Source: Hyphomicrobiales bacterium
GTDB lineage: Bacteria > Pseudomonadota > Alphaproteobacteria > Rhizobiales > Beijerinckiaceae
Direction: 5' to 3'
Assembly (NCBI GenBank): GCA_947455995.1
Contig: CANGQA010000003.1
Location: 1 to 64,000 of the forward strand
Length of the DNA stretch: 64,000 nt
Positions 27,710-38,063 of the stretch are shown piece by piece. Positions within the stretch are counted from its first letter, which is position 1. Each line of letters opens with the position of its first letter. A program made the position numbers and the translations under genes. Under the pieces are notes generated by a model that did not search any database, had not been told where the DNA came from, and saw nothing but the letters and a program-made list of their open reading frames with translations.

Positions 27710-28456
27710 ATGACCTATTGTGTCGGCTTGCGTCTTGATGGCGGAATCGTATTTGCGTCCGATACCCGCACCAATGCCGGTTTTGACAATATTGCCATTT
27801 TTAGAAAAATGCATGTTTGGGAACGCTCGGGAGACCGTGTTTTGGTCCTGTTGTCCGCCGGCAATCTGGCGGTAACGCAATCGGTCATCTCCTTGCTCAA
27901 CGAACAGATTGATGCCGAGCGGGACGATGGCGGTCCTTCGCTGCTCAATGTTGAGACGATGTACCAGGCCGCCCGTGTGGTTGGAGATTCTGTGCGCGAG
28001 ATCCGGCGGGTCGATGGTCCCTCGCTGGAAGCGGCCAGCAGCGCCTTCAGTGCCTCGTTCATTCTCGGCGGTCAAATACACGGTGAACCGCCGCGGATGT
28101 TCCAGATCTATTCGGAAGGCAACTTCATCGAGGCCACCAAGGACACCCCGTTTTTCCAGATCGGAGAACATAAATATGGCAAGCCGATCCTGGATCGGGT
28201 CGCGCGGCCCGATATGGCGATCGGTGAAGCCGCCAAGTTGATCCTGCTGTCTTTCGACTCGACCCTGCGCTCGAACCTGTCTGTCGGCATGCCGATTGAT
28301 CTGATGATCTACCAGCGTGATTCCCTGGTGATCGGAGAGCAAAGACGGATCGGGCCGGATGATCCCTATTTCAAAATGCTCTCCAAAGCATGGTCAGAGG
28401 GCTTGCGCTCCACCTTCGCCCATATCGACAGCTATGAAGGGGCGCTTGACGCCTGA
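27710..28456 (+). CDS. Anbu-type proteasome-like peptidase (ancestral beta subunit)
   Basis: 248 residues. After removal of Met1, Thr becomes the N-terminal nucleophile (TYCVGLRLDGGIVFASDTRTNAG). Asp17 and Lys32 in mature numbering match the Ntn-hydrolase catalytic set. The length exceeds HslV (~175), as expected for Anbu. No HslU-type ATPase is nearby, so it does not belong to an HslUV system. A 5-bp hairpin CCTCA/TGAGG at 27687-27704 covers the Shine-Dalgarno GAGG and might tune translation. The 50-base gap after the transglutaminase gene allows co-transcription with the tagging genes. Confidence 0.9.
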   Translation: MTYCVGLRLDGGIVFASDTRTNAGFDNIAIFRKMHVWERSGDRVLVLLSAGNLAVTQSVISLLNEQIDAERDDGGPSLLNVETMYQAARVVGDSVREIRRVDGPSLEAASSAFSASFILGGQIHGEPPRMFQIYSEGNFIEATKDTPFFQIGEHKYGKPILDRVARPDMAIGEAAKLILLSFDSTLRSNLSVGMPIDLMIYQRDSLVIGEQRRIGPDDPYFKMLSKAWSEGLRSTFAHIDSYEGALDA

Positions 28457-28564
28457 TATGCGGCAATCCATTTCGTTTACAAAGCATTAAGATTGATTGC
28501 CCGACTCTGGTGATTGTGCCAGTGATAATGGCCAATCACTGTCACACATCAGGGTCGTTAATCG

Positions 28565-30073
28565 TTGATTTCAAAGCCACAAACGCTGCAAACGGGTTGC
28601 GTGGTCGCAATGAGCCTATGGCTCTCGGCCTGTATCCCTGCGCATGCGCCGGTTGATCTTGCGATTTCCGAGCCGCAACAGTTTGAAGCCCTGAATAGCA
28701 GAGCCACCCAGCGCCTGACCAAGGAGTGGCCGCAACTGTTCGGTTCGAAGGAGCTGGAAGGGTTGATCGTGCTGGCCTTGCGCGACAATCCCGATATCGG
28801 TGCAGCACTGGCCCGTATCGACCAGTCACAAGCCCTGACCCAACAGGCGGAGTCCTTGTTGCTGCCTGGCATTAATGGCTCTTTTGATGCCGGCCAGAGC
28901 ATGGTACCGGGCACCTTGAAGCGGCGTGAACCGCCTTTCAATGCCACGCGCTCCAAACAATTCAGCACAGGCGCCAATGCCAGCTATCTGCTCGATATCT
29001 GGGGCCGCTACCGCTCGCTTTACAATGCACAACAAGCCGTTGCCCAAGCCAGTATTTATGATCATCAATCTGTGATGCTGGCGACATCAAGTGCCGTGAC
29101 CAACAGCTATTTCATCATTCTGTCGGCCCATGACCGGATCGCCCTCGGCCACGAAAATATTGCCACGGCCCAACGAATACTTGATGCGATCCGCGGACGG
29201 TTATCGGTCGGCACCGCCTCTGCCCTCGATGTGGCCCAACAAGAGAGCGTTCTGGCCGCACAAAAGGCACTGATCCCGCAATTACAGCAACAGGCCTTAC
29301 AGACGCGCAATCAGCTGGCAGTCCTGTTAGGGCGCCCCCCTCAAGGTTTTGTGCTCTCGGCCAAAAGCCTGAACAGCTTGAAAGTACCATCGGTGAAGGC
29401 GGGTTTACCGTCCGATCTGCTGCGTCAGCGTCCCGATATTGCGCGCGCCGAAGCACTGATGCAGGCAGCCGATGCGAATGTCGAGGCTGGCCGTGCGGCC
29501 TTTTTGCCCAGTTTCAGCCTTACGGCCTCAGGCGGGCTGGAGAGTATGACGCTGAAAACCCTCCTCAACCCGCATGCCGCAGCCAATTCACTGCTGGCAG
29601 GTGTGACCCAGCCTTTATTCGATGGCGGCAATCTGAGAGCCCAATATCAGGGCGAGACCGCCCGCGAGGCCGAAACCGTTGCCAATAGTCGCAAAACGGT
29701 TTTGACCGCCTTGAGCGATGTCGAAAATGCACTGGTCGCGGTCGAACAATCCCGCCGTCAGGAGGTGTTACAGCAGGAGGTTGTGACCGCCTCCCGCCGC
29801 GCAACGATGATCAGCGAGGAAAGGCTGAAGGCGGGCACCATTGATATTGTCACCCTTCTGGCTGTGCAACAAAGCCTGTTTCAGGCACAGGAAAACCTGC
29901 TGTCGAGCCGTCTGCAACGCCTGCAAGCCAGTCTTGGCCTGATCGAAGCCCTCGGCGGTGGCTTTCAAAACCCCAAAGACGAGACATCGCCAACACCCGC
30001 CTTGATGACGCCACTAAAATCCCGTGATTCACTTCCATCATCCTCTACACCCTCTCCGGTTGAAACACCTTGA
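28565..30073 (+). CDS. NodT/CusC-type outer membrane efflux lipoprotein
   Basis: 502 residues from a TTG at 28565. This start yields a lipoprotein signal with the lipobox LSAC, lipidated Cys at residue 23; starting at the internal ATG would leave it too short. The TolC-like repeats are visible (ARIDQSQALTQQAESLLLPGINGSFDAG, SYLLDIWGRYRSLYNAQQAVAQA, SDLLRQRPDIARAEALMQAADANVEAGRAAFLPSFSL). It forms the outer membrane duct of a tripartite pump and starts the efflux operon, 18 bases before the adaptor gene. Confidence 0.9.
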   Translation: MISKPQTLQTGCVVAMSLWLSACIPAHAPVDLAISEPQQFEALNSRATQRLTKEWPQLFGSKELEGLIVLALRDNPDIGAALARIDQSQALTQQAESLLLPGINGSFDAGQSMVPGTLKRREPPFNATRSKQFSTGANASYLLDIWGRYRSLYNAQQAVAQASIYDHQSVMLATSSAVTNSYFIILSAHDRIALGHENIATAQRILDAIRGRLSVGTASALDVAQQESVLAAQKALIPQLQQQALQTRNQLAVLLGRPPQGFVLSAKSLNSLKVPSVKAGLPSDLLRQRPDIARAEALMQAADANVEAGRAAFLPSFSLTASGGLESMTLKTLLNPHAAANSLLAGVTQPLFDGGNLRAQYQGETAREAETVANSRKTVLTALSDVENALVAVEQSRRQEVLQQEVVTASRRATMISEERLKAGTIDIVTLLAVQQSLFQAQENLLSSRLQRLQASLGLIEALGGGFQNPKDETSPTPALMTPLKSRDSLPSSSTPSPVETP

Positions 30074-30091
30074 GATAGACATGAGCAAGCC

Positions 30092-31324
30092 ATGAAATTG
30101 CGTACCCTTCTCATTGTGCTAGGTCTGGTTGCCTTGATTGCGGGGGGCATTGCTTATAAAATATGGTTCAGTCAATCGCCTGCACCGTCCGCCGCGGGAG
30201 GGGGCAGCGCACGGGGGATGCGCGGCAGTGGCGATGGCCCCTTGCCAGTGCTTGCCAAACGGGCTGAACAGACCGATGTTGCGGTTGAACTTGACGGAAT
30301 CGGGACCGTACAGGCACTCAATACCGTCACCATCCGCCCCCAGGTCGATGGCCGGTTGATCTCCCTGCATTTCAAGGACGGGGAAACCGTCAAAGCCGGA
30401 GATATTCTGGCCAAAATCGACCCTAAAACCTACCAGGCCTCTCTCGATCAGGCTCTGGCAAAAAAGGCGCAGGACGAAGCACAGCTGGCCAATGCCCGCC
30501 GCGATCTTGAACGCTATACCAATCTCGCGCGCACCGAATATGCCACCCAGCAGCAGGCTGATACGCAACGCTCGGTTGTCGCCCAGTTGGTTGCGCAGGT
30601 CGCTGCCGATCAGGCAGCCATCGATAATGCCACGGCAATCCTCGATTACACCACGATACGCGCCCCCATTGATGGCCGCACGGGATTGCGGCTGGTCGAT
30701 CAGGGCAATCTGCTGCGTGCCTCGGATCAAAACGGCATTGTCACCATCACCCAGGTGCAACCCATTGCAGTCATTTTCAACCTGCCCCAACAGCAGTTAC
30801 GCGCCGTCAATCAAGCCATGGCGCGCGGTGTCGTGCCGATCGAGGCCCGCGAAGCAGACAATCTGACCGTGATTGACCGGGGGATGGTCGAGGTGATTGA
30901 CAATCAGGTTGATCAAACCACCGGCACTGTGCGGATCAAAGCACGGTTTCCCAATGCACAACTGGCCTTGTGGCCCGGACAATTCTTGAATGTCAGGCTG
31001 CGGGTCGATACGCTGAAAGAGGCCATCACCGTGCCCACCGCCTCGATCCAACGTGGCCCCCTTGGACCCTTTGTCTATGTGGTGGATGCGCAATCTCTTG
31101 CAACCCAACGCAGCGTCACTCTGGCCCGCCAGACCGAAACGGTCACAGCCATTGCCACAGGGGTAACGGTGGGCGAGCAGGTCGTTACCAGCGGCTTCAA
31201 CCGCCTGACCGATAAAACATTGGTGCGGATCGACGAGCCTAATCCCGCTGGCAGCGAAGCACCCGCCCCGCGCCCGCAAGGCGAACGGCGCAGGGGCAGC
31301 GGTAGTGGAGCCAGCCAACCGTGA
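30092..31324 (+). CDS. RND periplasmic adaptor (MdtA-like membrane fusion protein)
   Basis: 410 residues. An N-terminal anchor covers residues 5-25. The barrel-sandwich hybrid (GIGTVQALNTVTIRPQVDGRLISLHFKDGETVKAGDILAKID), a helical hairpin (LDQALAKKAQDEAQLANARRDLERYTNL) and the beta-barrel (DQTTGTVRIKARFPNAQLALWPGQFLNVRL) are in normal order. It links the two inner membrane pumps to the outer membrane channel. The C-terminal tail is Pro/Arg/Ser rich. The stop overlaps the next start by 4 bases. Confidence 0.92.
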   Translation: MKLRTLLIVLGLVALIAGGIAYKIWFSQSPAPSAAGGGSARGMRGSGDGPLPVLAKRAEQTDVAVELDGIGTVQALNTVTIRPQVDGRLISLHFKDGETVKAGDILAKIDPKTYQASLDQALAKKAQDEAQLANARRDLERYTNLARTEYATQQQADTQRSVVAQLVAQVAADQAAIDNATAILDYTTIRAPIDGRTGLRLVDQGNLLRASDQNGIVTITQVQPIAVIFNLPQQQLRAVNQAMARGVVPIEAREADNLTVIDRGMVEVIDNQVDQTTGTVRIKARFPNAQLALWPGQFLNVRLRVDTLKEAITVPTASIQRGPLGPFVYVVDAQSLATQRSVTLARQTETVTAIATGVTVGEQVVTSGFNRLTDKTLVRIDEPNPAGSEAPAPRPQGERRRGSGSGASQP

Positions 31325-34300
31325 GCGTCTCCTCCCCTTTTATCCGGCGGCCTGTTGCCACCTCCCTGCTCGGGGTCGCAGTCCTGCTGTGCGGATGGTT
31401 AGGGTTCCGCTCGCTGCCAATAGCCGCTTTGCCACAGGTCGAATTTCCGACAATCCAGATCACAACCCAATATCCCGGCGCCAATCCCGACACGATGGCC
31501 TCCCTGATCACCGCGCCGCTGGAACGTCAATTCGGGCAAATTCCGTCACTGGCAGAGATGAGCTCGCAAAGTGCGTTCGGCCTGAGCCAGATTACCCTGC
31601 AATTCGATCTGGGCCGTGATATTGATGCTGCTGCACAAGATGTGCAATCGGCCATCAATGCCGCTGGCTCTACCTTGCCACGCTCGCTGCCTTATCCGCC
31701 AGTCTATGCCAAGGTCAATCCTGCCGACACACCGGTGATGACACTGGCTCTTTCCTCCAAAACCGTGCCCATGCGGGTATTGAGCGATCTGGCTGACACC
31801 CTGCTCGGCCCCCGTCTGAGTGAAATTTCCGGGGTTGGGCGGGTCACCATCGAAGGGGGTATTCGCCCTGCAGTCCGGATTCAGGTCGATCTGGCGCGAC
31901 TGGCCTCCTACAAGATCAGCCTTGAGGATGTCAGGGCGGTTGTCATTGCCGCCAATGCAGCGGCGCCAAAAGGCGCTCTGGACGGAACATTCCAATCCTA
32001 CACGCTGGCTGCCAATGACCAGATTAGCGCGGCTTCAAGCTATCGAGATGTGGTGGTCGCCACACGCAATGGCGCCAATGTTCTGTTGCGCGATATTGCC
32101 GAAGTGATCGATGGTCTCGAAAATACCCGGGTCAGCGGAGCCTTGAACAGCGAAACCGCTATTATTATCGACATCAGACGCCAACCCGGTGCCAATATCG
32201 TGGCCACCGCCGATCTGATCACCGCCGGCCTGCCACGGCTGCGACGTGCTTTGCCTGCCGGCACACAATTAAGCGTTGTGCATGATCGCACCGATACGAT
32301 CCGCGCCTCGATCAGTGATGTCGAATTCACGCTTGTTCTCAGCACGGTGCTGGTGGTGCTGGTGGTGCTGATGTTTTTGCATTCCCTGCGCGCCACCTTG
32401 ATTGCCGGAATAAGCCTGCCTCTGTCGATCATCGCAACATTCGGGATGATGTGGTTTCTCGACTTTAGCCTGGACAACCTCTCGCTGATGGCTTTGACAA
32501 TCGGCACCGGATTTATTGTCGATGATGCGATTGTCATGATCGAGAACATTGCACGCCACATCGAGGACGGTGACAATCCGCTCGAAGCCGCCCTCAAAGG
32601 CGCACGAGAGATCGGGTTTACGGTGATCTCGCTGACCGTCTCGCTGATTGCCGTTTTCATTCCGTTGCTGTTCATGACAGGGCTGGTAGGGCGGATGTTC
32701 AGGGAGTTTGCCCTGACACTCTCACTGGCCGTCGTGATTTCAGCCCTGATTTCGTTGACCCTGACCCCGATGCTGTGCGCTGTCATTCTGCGCCAAAAAC
32801 CGAGCCGCCGGGAGCAGGATTTACAGGTGTTTTTCGATCGTCCGATGCAGTTGATGGCCGGATTTTACGAGAAAACCCTTGTTCGTGCGCTGGCACACCC
32901 TACCCTCATGCTGGGTTTGACTGCTGCCACGATGGCGCTGACCGCACTCCTCTACACATTCAGCCCGAAAGGCTTCCTCCCCAACGAAGATACTGGTCTG
33001 ATTTCGGTCGTGATGGAGGCCGCACCCGACGTCTCTTTCAGCCAGATGCAGACATTGCAGGCCCAAGTGACCGAGAAAATCCAACGCGAACCATCGGTCG
33101 CCAATGTCATCGCTGTTCTGGGTATTGGCGCACAGAATTTGACTCTCAATAGTGGTAAAATCACTGTCAGTCTGGTGCCGCATGGTGAACGGCGTGAGAC
33201 CGCCAGCCAGTTGGGAGCAAAAATCCGGCTTATCGAAGACGAAATCCCCGGAATCAGACTCTTTGTCCGCGAGGTCCAGGATATCCAGATCGCCACCCGT
33301 GCTTCGCGGTCCCAATATCAATATACATTGACAGGCGCCGATCCGGATGAACTGAACCAATGGGGCAAAAAGCTGGCGACCGCGCTTGCGGGCGACCCGC
33401 GGCTGAACAACATCGCCTCAGAAGCTCAAAATGGTGGCTTGCAGGCCTTTATCAACATTGACCGCGAAAAGGCCGGACGTCTGGGTATTTCGATGCAATT
33501 GATCAATGATACGCTCAATGATGCGTTCAGCCAGCGGCAAATTTCAACCATCTATGCCCAATCCAACCAATATCGGGTGATTTTGGAGGCAGCTCCTGCC
33601 TTCCTCAATGATCCGAATGTGCTCAACACTCTTTATATCGGCACGGCTGCAGGCTCGCAGGTGCCCCTGTCATCTATTGCCAGCCTGACACGGAATACGG
33701 CACCGCTGATCATTTCCCATCAAGACCAGTTTCCAGCCTATTCCCTCAGCTTTGATCTGGCCCGGAATACTTCCCTTGATGCCGCTTTGCGTGCTGTCAG
33801 CGAAGCCGAACACACCATTGGGCTCCCACCCTTGCTCTCAGGCCATTTCAGCGCCGATGCCGCCGAATTCCAGCGCGCCTTGGCAGGTCAGGTCTGGCTG
33901 ATACTGGCGGCCGTGGTGGTGATCTATCTGGTCCTGGGGATGCTTTATGAAAGCTATATCCATCCGATTACCATCCTATCGACCCTGCCATCGGCCGGTG
34001 TCGGGGCCTTGCTGGCCCTGTTGCTGTCCGGGCATGATGTGTCGGTTGTCGCCCTGATAGGCATTATTCTGCTGATGGGCATTGTCAAAAAAAATGCGAT
34101 CATGATGATCGATTTTGCCATAGTCGCCATGAATGAGCATGGCATGCAGGCCGAACAGGCGATCATCCAAGCCTGCCATTTACGCTTCAGGCCGATCATG
34201 ATGACCACACTGGCCGCGTTGTTCGGAGCCTTGCCGCTGGCCTTTGCCACCGGAGCAGGAGCGGAATTGCGGGTTCCGCTTGGCATTTCCATTGTCGGCG

Positions 34301-34431
34301 GGCTTTTACTCAGCCAATTATTGACGCTTTATACAACACCGGTGATCTTTCTGGCACTTGATCGGTTCGATCCGCGCCACAAACTGCATACAAATACCGA
34401 AACCCTGAGTGATGCAGGGACACAAGCCTGA
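31321..34431 (+). CDS. RND multidrug efflux permease, first of a pair (MdtB-like)
   Basis: 1,036 residues with 12 TM segments and two large periplasmic loops. It starts SPFIRRPVATSLLGVAVLLCG. The proton-relay region GTGFIVDDAIVMIENIARHIEDG in TM4 carries the paired Asp residues. TM10-12 region: LGMLYESYIHPITILSTLPSAGVGALLALLL, then GIVKKNAIMMIDFAI. The next gene encodes a second RND permease, as in the MdtB2C heterotrimer, so the two probably assemble together. The stop overlaps the following ATG by one base. Confidence 0.92.
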   Translation: MSVSSPFIRRPVATSLLGVAVLLCGWLGFRSLPIAALPQVEFPTIQITTQYPGANPDTMASLITAPLERQFGQIPSLAEMSSQSAFGLSQITLQFDLGRDIDAAAQDVQSAINAAGSTLPRSLPYPPVYAKVNPADTPVMTLALSSKTVPMRVLSDLADTLLGPRLSEISGVGRVTIEGGIRPAVRIQVDLARLASYKISLEDVRAVVIAANAAAPKGALDGTFQSYTLAANDQISAASSYRDVVVATRNGANVLLRDIAEVIDGLENTRVSGALNSETAIIIDIRRQPGANIVATADLITAGLPRLRRALPAGTQLSVVHDRTDTIRASISDVEFTLVLSTVLVVLVVLMFLHSLRATLIAGISLPLSIIATFGMMWFLDFSLDNLSLMALTIGTGFIVDDAIVMIENIARHIEDGDNPLEAALKGAREIGFTVISLTVSLIAVFIPLLFMTGLVGRMFREFALTLSLAVVISALISLTLTPMLCAVILRQKPSRREQDLQVFFDRPMQLMAGFYEKTLVRALAHPTLMLGLTAATMALTALLYTFSPKGFLPNEDTGLISVVMEAAPDVSFSQMQTLQAQVTEKIQREPSVANVIAVLGIGAQNLTLNSGKITVSLVPHGERRETASQLGAKIRLIEDEIPGIRLFVREVQDIQIATRASRSQYQYTLTGADPDELNQWGKKLATALAGDPRLNNIASEAQNGGLQAFINIDREKAGRLGISMQLINDTLNDAFSQRQISTIYAQSNQYRVILEAAPAFLNDPNVLNTLYIGTAAGSQVPLSSIASLTRNTAPLIISHQDQFPAYSLSFDLARNTSLDAALRAVSEAEHTIGLPPLLSGHFSADAAEFQRALAGQVWLILAAVVVIYLVLGMLYESYIHPITILSTLPSAGVGALLALLLSGHDVSVVALIGIILLMGIVKKNAIMMIDFAIVAMNEHGMQAEQAIIQACHLRFRPIMMTTLAALFGALPLAFATGAGAELRVPLGISIVGGLLLSQLLTLYTTPVIFLALDRFDPRHKLHTNTETLSDAGTQA

Positions 34432-37400
34432 TGGCCAGCCTTTCGGAGCCCTTTATCAAGCGCCCGATTGCCACAACCCTGATGGCGGCGGGGCTGATGT
34501 TTGTCGGGCTTCTGGCCTATCTCGATTTACCGGTATCCAGCCTTCCTGCGGTTGATTTTCCGACCATCCGCGTCTCTGCCAGCCGTCCGGGAGCCGATCC
34601 GGCCACCATGGCAGCCACAGTGGCAGCACCGCTCGAACGTCGATTGGGCGAAATCGCCGGAGTGACAGAAATCACCTCGACCAGTTCGCTCGGCAATAGC
34701 GCAATTACCATCCAGTTCGATGTGAACCGCAAGATCGACAACGCGGCCCGCGATGTGCAAGCCGCCCTCAACGCAGCTGCCACCGATTTGCCGTCCGATC
34801 TGCCAAGCCTCCCGGTCTTCCGCAAAACAAATCCGGCAGCCGCTCCCGTGCTGGTTCTGGCAATCCGTTCCGATTCCATCCCGACCAGTGATCTTTATGA
34901 TATTTCGGATAGCGTGATTGCCCAGCGTATTGCACAGGTGGCCGGAGTAGCAGAAGTCACGGTCAATGGCGCCGAGCAACCCGCCATTCGTGTCAAGGTT
35001 GATCCCGCCCGCCTTGCCGCGATGGGCCTAGGCATTGACGAGGTCCGCATAGCCTTGGTCGGTGCCAATGCTCTTGGGCCGGTGGGGTCGTTTGACGGTC
35101 TGAATCAGACAGAAATGCTGGCTACTAATGCCCAATTGGCAACCATCGAGGATTTCAAACGCGTCGTCGTGGCTGTGCGCAATTCGATTGCGATTACCTT
35201 GGGCGATGTCGCTGATGTGCGTTCCGGCGTGCGCAATACCCGTGCTGCAGGCTGGTTTAACGGCAAACCGGCGGTCTTGCTGATCATCACAAAACAACCC
35301 CAAGCCAATGTGATTGAAACGGTCGACAAGGTGAAGGCCCTGATTCCGGAATTGCGCCGTTGGATTCCGGCCAGCGTCGAGATGGCGATTGTGTCTGACC
35401 GCACCAGTACAATCCGCGCCTCGATCAGCGATCTGATGGTAACGCTGTGTGCGGCTATTGTGCTGGTGATGCTGGTCGTCTGGCTGTTTTTGCGGCGTGG
35501 TGCGCAAATACTGGCGGTCGGCCTCACAGTCCCCTTATCACTGGCCGGGAGTTTTGCCGCCATGTGGGTGGCAGGCTTTACGCTCGACAACCTGTCTTTG
35601 CTGGCGATTACCATCTCGGTGGGATTTGTGGTGGATGATGCCATAGTGGTGGTCGAAAACATCCATGCGCAACTGGAGCGCGGCGCAACACGCCTGCAAG
35701 CAGCACTTGAAGGGGCACGCCAGATCGGCTTTACCGTGTTCTCGATCAGCCTGTCGCTGATTGCAGCCTTCATTCCGATGCTGTTTCTGGATGGTGCAAT
35801 CGGTCATATGTTCCGCGAATTTGCCCTGACTTTGGCTTTTGCGATTGCTGTTTCAACCTTTGTCTCGCTGACCATCGCACCCATGATCTGCTCCCGATTG
35901 ATGAAGCGGGACAGTGATTATACCCCAAGCCGCCTCGATCAGACATTTGAGCAGGGACTGGAATGGCTGTCTCAAAGCTATCAAGTCTCGTTAAAACCCG
36001 TATTGCGGCATCCATGGATCACTTTGCTGACCTTCGTGCTGGTGATCGGTGCCAGTGTTGCGCTGTTTCGCGCTCTGCCCAAAGGGGGATTTCCGCAAGA
36101 CGATACCGGACTGATTTTCGGCTTCACCGAGGCTTCGGCAGATGTGTCCTTCGGCGCAATGATCGGCTTGCAGCAAAGAGTGGCCGATATCGTGCTGGCC
36201 GATCCGGCGGTTGCGAGCGCCTCATCGTTTATTGGTGCCTCTGGCGGTATTGCCTCGGTCAATCAGGGCCGCATCCTGATCAGCCTCAAACCGTTTGCCG
36301 AACGGGGAATTTCGTCCAATGCAGTGGTGGTCCGTCTGCGCAAAAGCCTGGCGGCGGTGACTGGAATTTGGCTTTTCATGGTCCCTGTACAGGATTTGCG
36401 GGCAGGCGGACGCGTCGGCAAATCCCCCTTCCAATTCACGTTGTGGGGACAGGATCTCGAGGCCTTGCAGACATGGGCCCCCCGCGCGGTCGATGCCCTC
36501 AAAGCCGCGCCCGAACTGGTCGATGTATCCACCGACAAGATCAATGGCGGCCTGCAACTCAATCTGGTGATCGACCGCGCCCGTGCAGCACAATTGGGTG
36601 TTAAAATTCAGGCTATTGATGCGGTTTTGGGTGATGCTTTCGGTCAAAAGCAAGTGGCGACCCTCTATTCACAGCGCAACCAATACCGGGTGGTCATGGA
36701 GTCGGACCGCCAGCGCGACCCCAATGATCTGAACGCCCTCTATGTGACTGGAGCAGGAGGCCTGCAAGTGCCGTTGTCGACACTGGCACGGTTCGAACGC
36801 GGTATTTCGCCTTTACTGGTCAACCATCAAGGCCAGTTTCCGGCCATCACTATCACCTATGATGTCGCTCCCAATGTGACACAGGATGCAGCCTTCAAGG
36901 CGGTGCGGCGGGTGATCGAGGGCTTGCATCTGCCCGATACCCTCAATTCCGATTTTGCCGGTGATGCCAAGGCATTTTCTGCGGCAGCAAGCACGCAGGG
37001 CCTGCTGATTCTGGCTGCTTTTGTAGCGGTTTACCTGATTTTGGGGATTTTATACGAGAGCCTCGTCCACCCTTTGACGATCATCTCCACCCTTCCCTCT
37101 GCCGGATTGGGGGCCTTGCTATCGCTCTGGCTGTTCGGCATGGAGCTCACTCTTATTGCGATGATCGGCATTATACTGCTGATCGGTATCGTGAAGAAAA
37201 ACGGCATCATGCTGGTCGATTTTGCTATTGCCGCCCAGCGTGAACAACAGCTTTCAGCCTATGAGGCTATTTACAAGGCGTGCGGAGCGCGCTTCCGTCC
37301 GATCCTGATGACCACACTGGCCGCTCTGCTGGGTGCCTTGCCTCTGGTTCTGGCGATGGGACCGGGGGCAGAACTGCGCCGCCCGCTGGGCGTCACCATC

Positions 37401-37508
37401 ATCGGCGGACTGGTGCTGTCACAATTGCTGACACTGTATACGACACCGGTCATCTATTTGCTGATGGATCGATTTAGCCGGAAAAAGGCCGAGATTTCAG
37501 ACCAGTAA
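34431..37508 (+). CDS. RND multidrug efflux permease, second of a pair (MdtC-like)
   Basis: 1,025 residues. It resembles the preceding gene throughout: EPFIKRPIATTLMAAGLMFVG at the N-terminus, SVGFVVDDAIVVVENIHAQLERG in TM4, and LGILYESLVHPLTIISTLPSAGLGALLSL plus GIVKKNGIMLVDFAI near the end. Paired HAE1 permeases encoded as adjacent genes are characteristic of MdtABC-type pumps for bile salts, novobiocin and related compounds. It is last in the four-gene operon and converges on the DUF192 gene. Confidence 0.92.
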   Translation: MASLSEPFIKRPIATTLMAAGLMFVGLLAYLDLPVSSLPAVDFPTIRVSASRPGADPATMAATVAAPLERRLGEIAGVTEITSTSSLGNSAITIQFDVNRKIDNAARDVQAALNAAATDLPSDLPSLPVFRKTNPAAAPVLVLAIRSDSIPTSDLYDISDSVIAQRIAQVAGVAEVTVNGAEQPAIRVKVDPARLAAMGLGIDEVRIALVGANALGPVGSFDGLNQTEMLATNAQLATIEDFKRVVVAVRNSIAITLGDVADVRSGVRNTRAAGWFNGKPAVLLIITKQPQANVIETVDKVKALIPELRRWIPASVEMAIVSDRTSTIRASISDLMVTLCAAIVLVMLVVWLFLRRGAQILAVGLTVPLSLAGSFAAMWVAGFTLDNLSLLAITISVGFVVDDAIVVVENIHAQLERGATRLQAALEGARQIGFTVFSISLSLIAAFIPMLFLDGAIGHMFREFALTLAFAIAVSTFVSLTIAPMICSRLMKRDSDYTPSRLDQTFEQGLEWLSQSYQVSLKPVLRHPWITLLTFVLVIGASVALFRALPKGGFPQDDTGLIFGFTEASADVSFGAMIGLQQRVADIVLADPAVASASSFIGASGGIASVNQGRILISLKPFAERGISSNAVVVRLRKSLAAVTGIWLFMVPVQDLRAGGRVGKSPFQFTLWGQDLEALQTWAPRAVDALKAAPELVDVSTDKINGGLQLNLVIDRARAAQLGVKIQAIDAVLGDAFGQKQVATLYSQRNQYRVVMESDRQRDPNDLNALYVTGAGGLQVPLSTLARFERGISPLLVNHQGQFPAITITYDVAPNVTQDAAFKAVRRVIEGLHLPDTLNSDFAGDAKAFSAAASTQGLLILAAFVAVYLILGILYESLVHPLTIISTLPSAGLGALLSLWLFGMELTLIAMIGIILLIGIVKKNGIMLVDFAIAAQREQQLSAYEAIYKACGARFRPILMTTLAALLGALPLVLAMGPGAELRRPLGVTIIGGLVLSQLLTLYTTPVIYLLMDRFSRKKAEISDQ

Positions 37509-37514
37509 CGTCTC

Positions 37515-38063
37515 TTATTTGCCGGAAAACAGCGGGTGTACGACTGTATCACCAGGCTTTATTCCCAAACGCTGGGCAGTGCCGCCATTGAGCTCCAGCA
37601 CGCTCCATATCGCTACGCCTGTGCCAATGGTGCGGGTGGAATGGGGTTCCGTATTCAAAGCCATCGACAAGATTGTGCCATCTTTTTTGATAAACAGCAT
37701 ATCGAGTGGAATAAATGTATCCTTCATCCACATTGCGACCGGTGCCTCGACACCAAATTCAAACAGCATCCCGCGATCGGCTGGCAGATAGCGGCGAAAC
37801 ATCAATCCACGCGCCCGTTCCTCTGTGGTGCGCATCACCTCGACCATGAAAACATTGTCTTTGGTCTCACCATTTTGGGTCGAGACAATGGCCAGCTTTT
37901 CAAGCGAGGGAGAAGCCGCCTGTGCGCGGACTTCCCCATCACCAGACCAGGCCCCTGTCAAAAAAAATCCGGCCAGAAGCAACAAGGACCACACAGAAAG
38001 GCCTTGCGGAGACACTGGCCTCTTGCGTTCCGCTGTTGTCAGGAAATTCATGGACATGGCCAT
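37515..38063 (-). CDS. DUF192-family exported protein
   Basis: 182 residues from the ATG at 38063 (AAAAGG upstream). A hydrophobic export segment lies around residues 25-50. The DUF192 domain follows: FMVEVMRTTEERARGLMFRRYLPADRGMLFEF, MWMKDTFIPLDMLFI, and VLELNGGTAQRLGIKPGDTV. The family is widespread and its biochemical role is unsettled. Nothing nearby explains its job here; it is convergent with the efflux operon. Confidence 0.85.
   Translation of the reverse strand: MAMSMNFLTTAERKRPVSPQGLSVWSLLLLAGFFLTGAWSGDGEVRAQAASPSLEKLAIVSTQNGETKDNVFMVEVMRTTEERARGLMFRRYLPADRGMLFEFGVEAPVAMWMKDTFIPLDMLFIKKDGTILSMALNTEPHSTRTIGTGVAIWSVLELNGGTAQRLGIKPGDTVVHPLFSGK

Noticed and set aside
27710-28456. HslV protease or a 20S proteasome beta subunit
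   Set aside because: The length (248 aa), the neighbouring ATP-grasp/alpha-E/transglutaminase genes and the absence of HslU or a proteasomal ATPase fit Anbu better.
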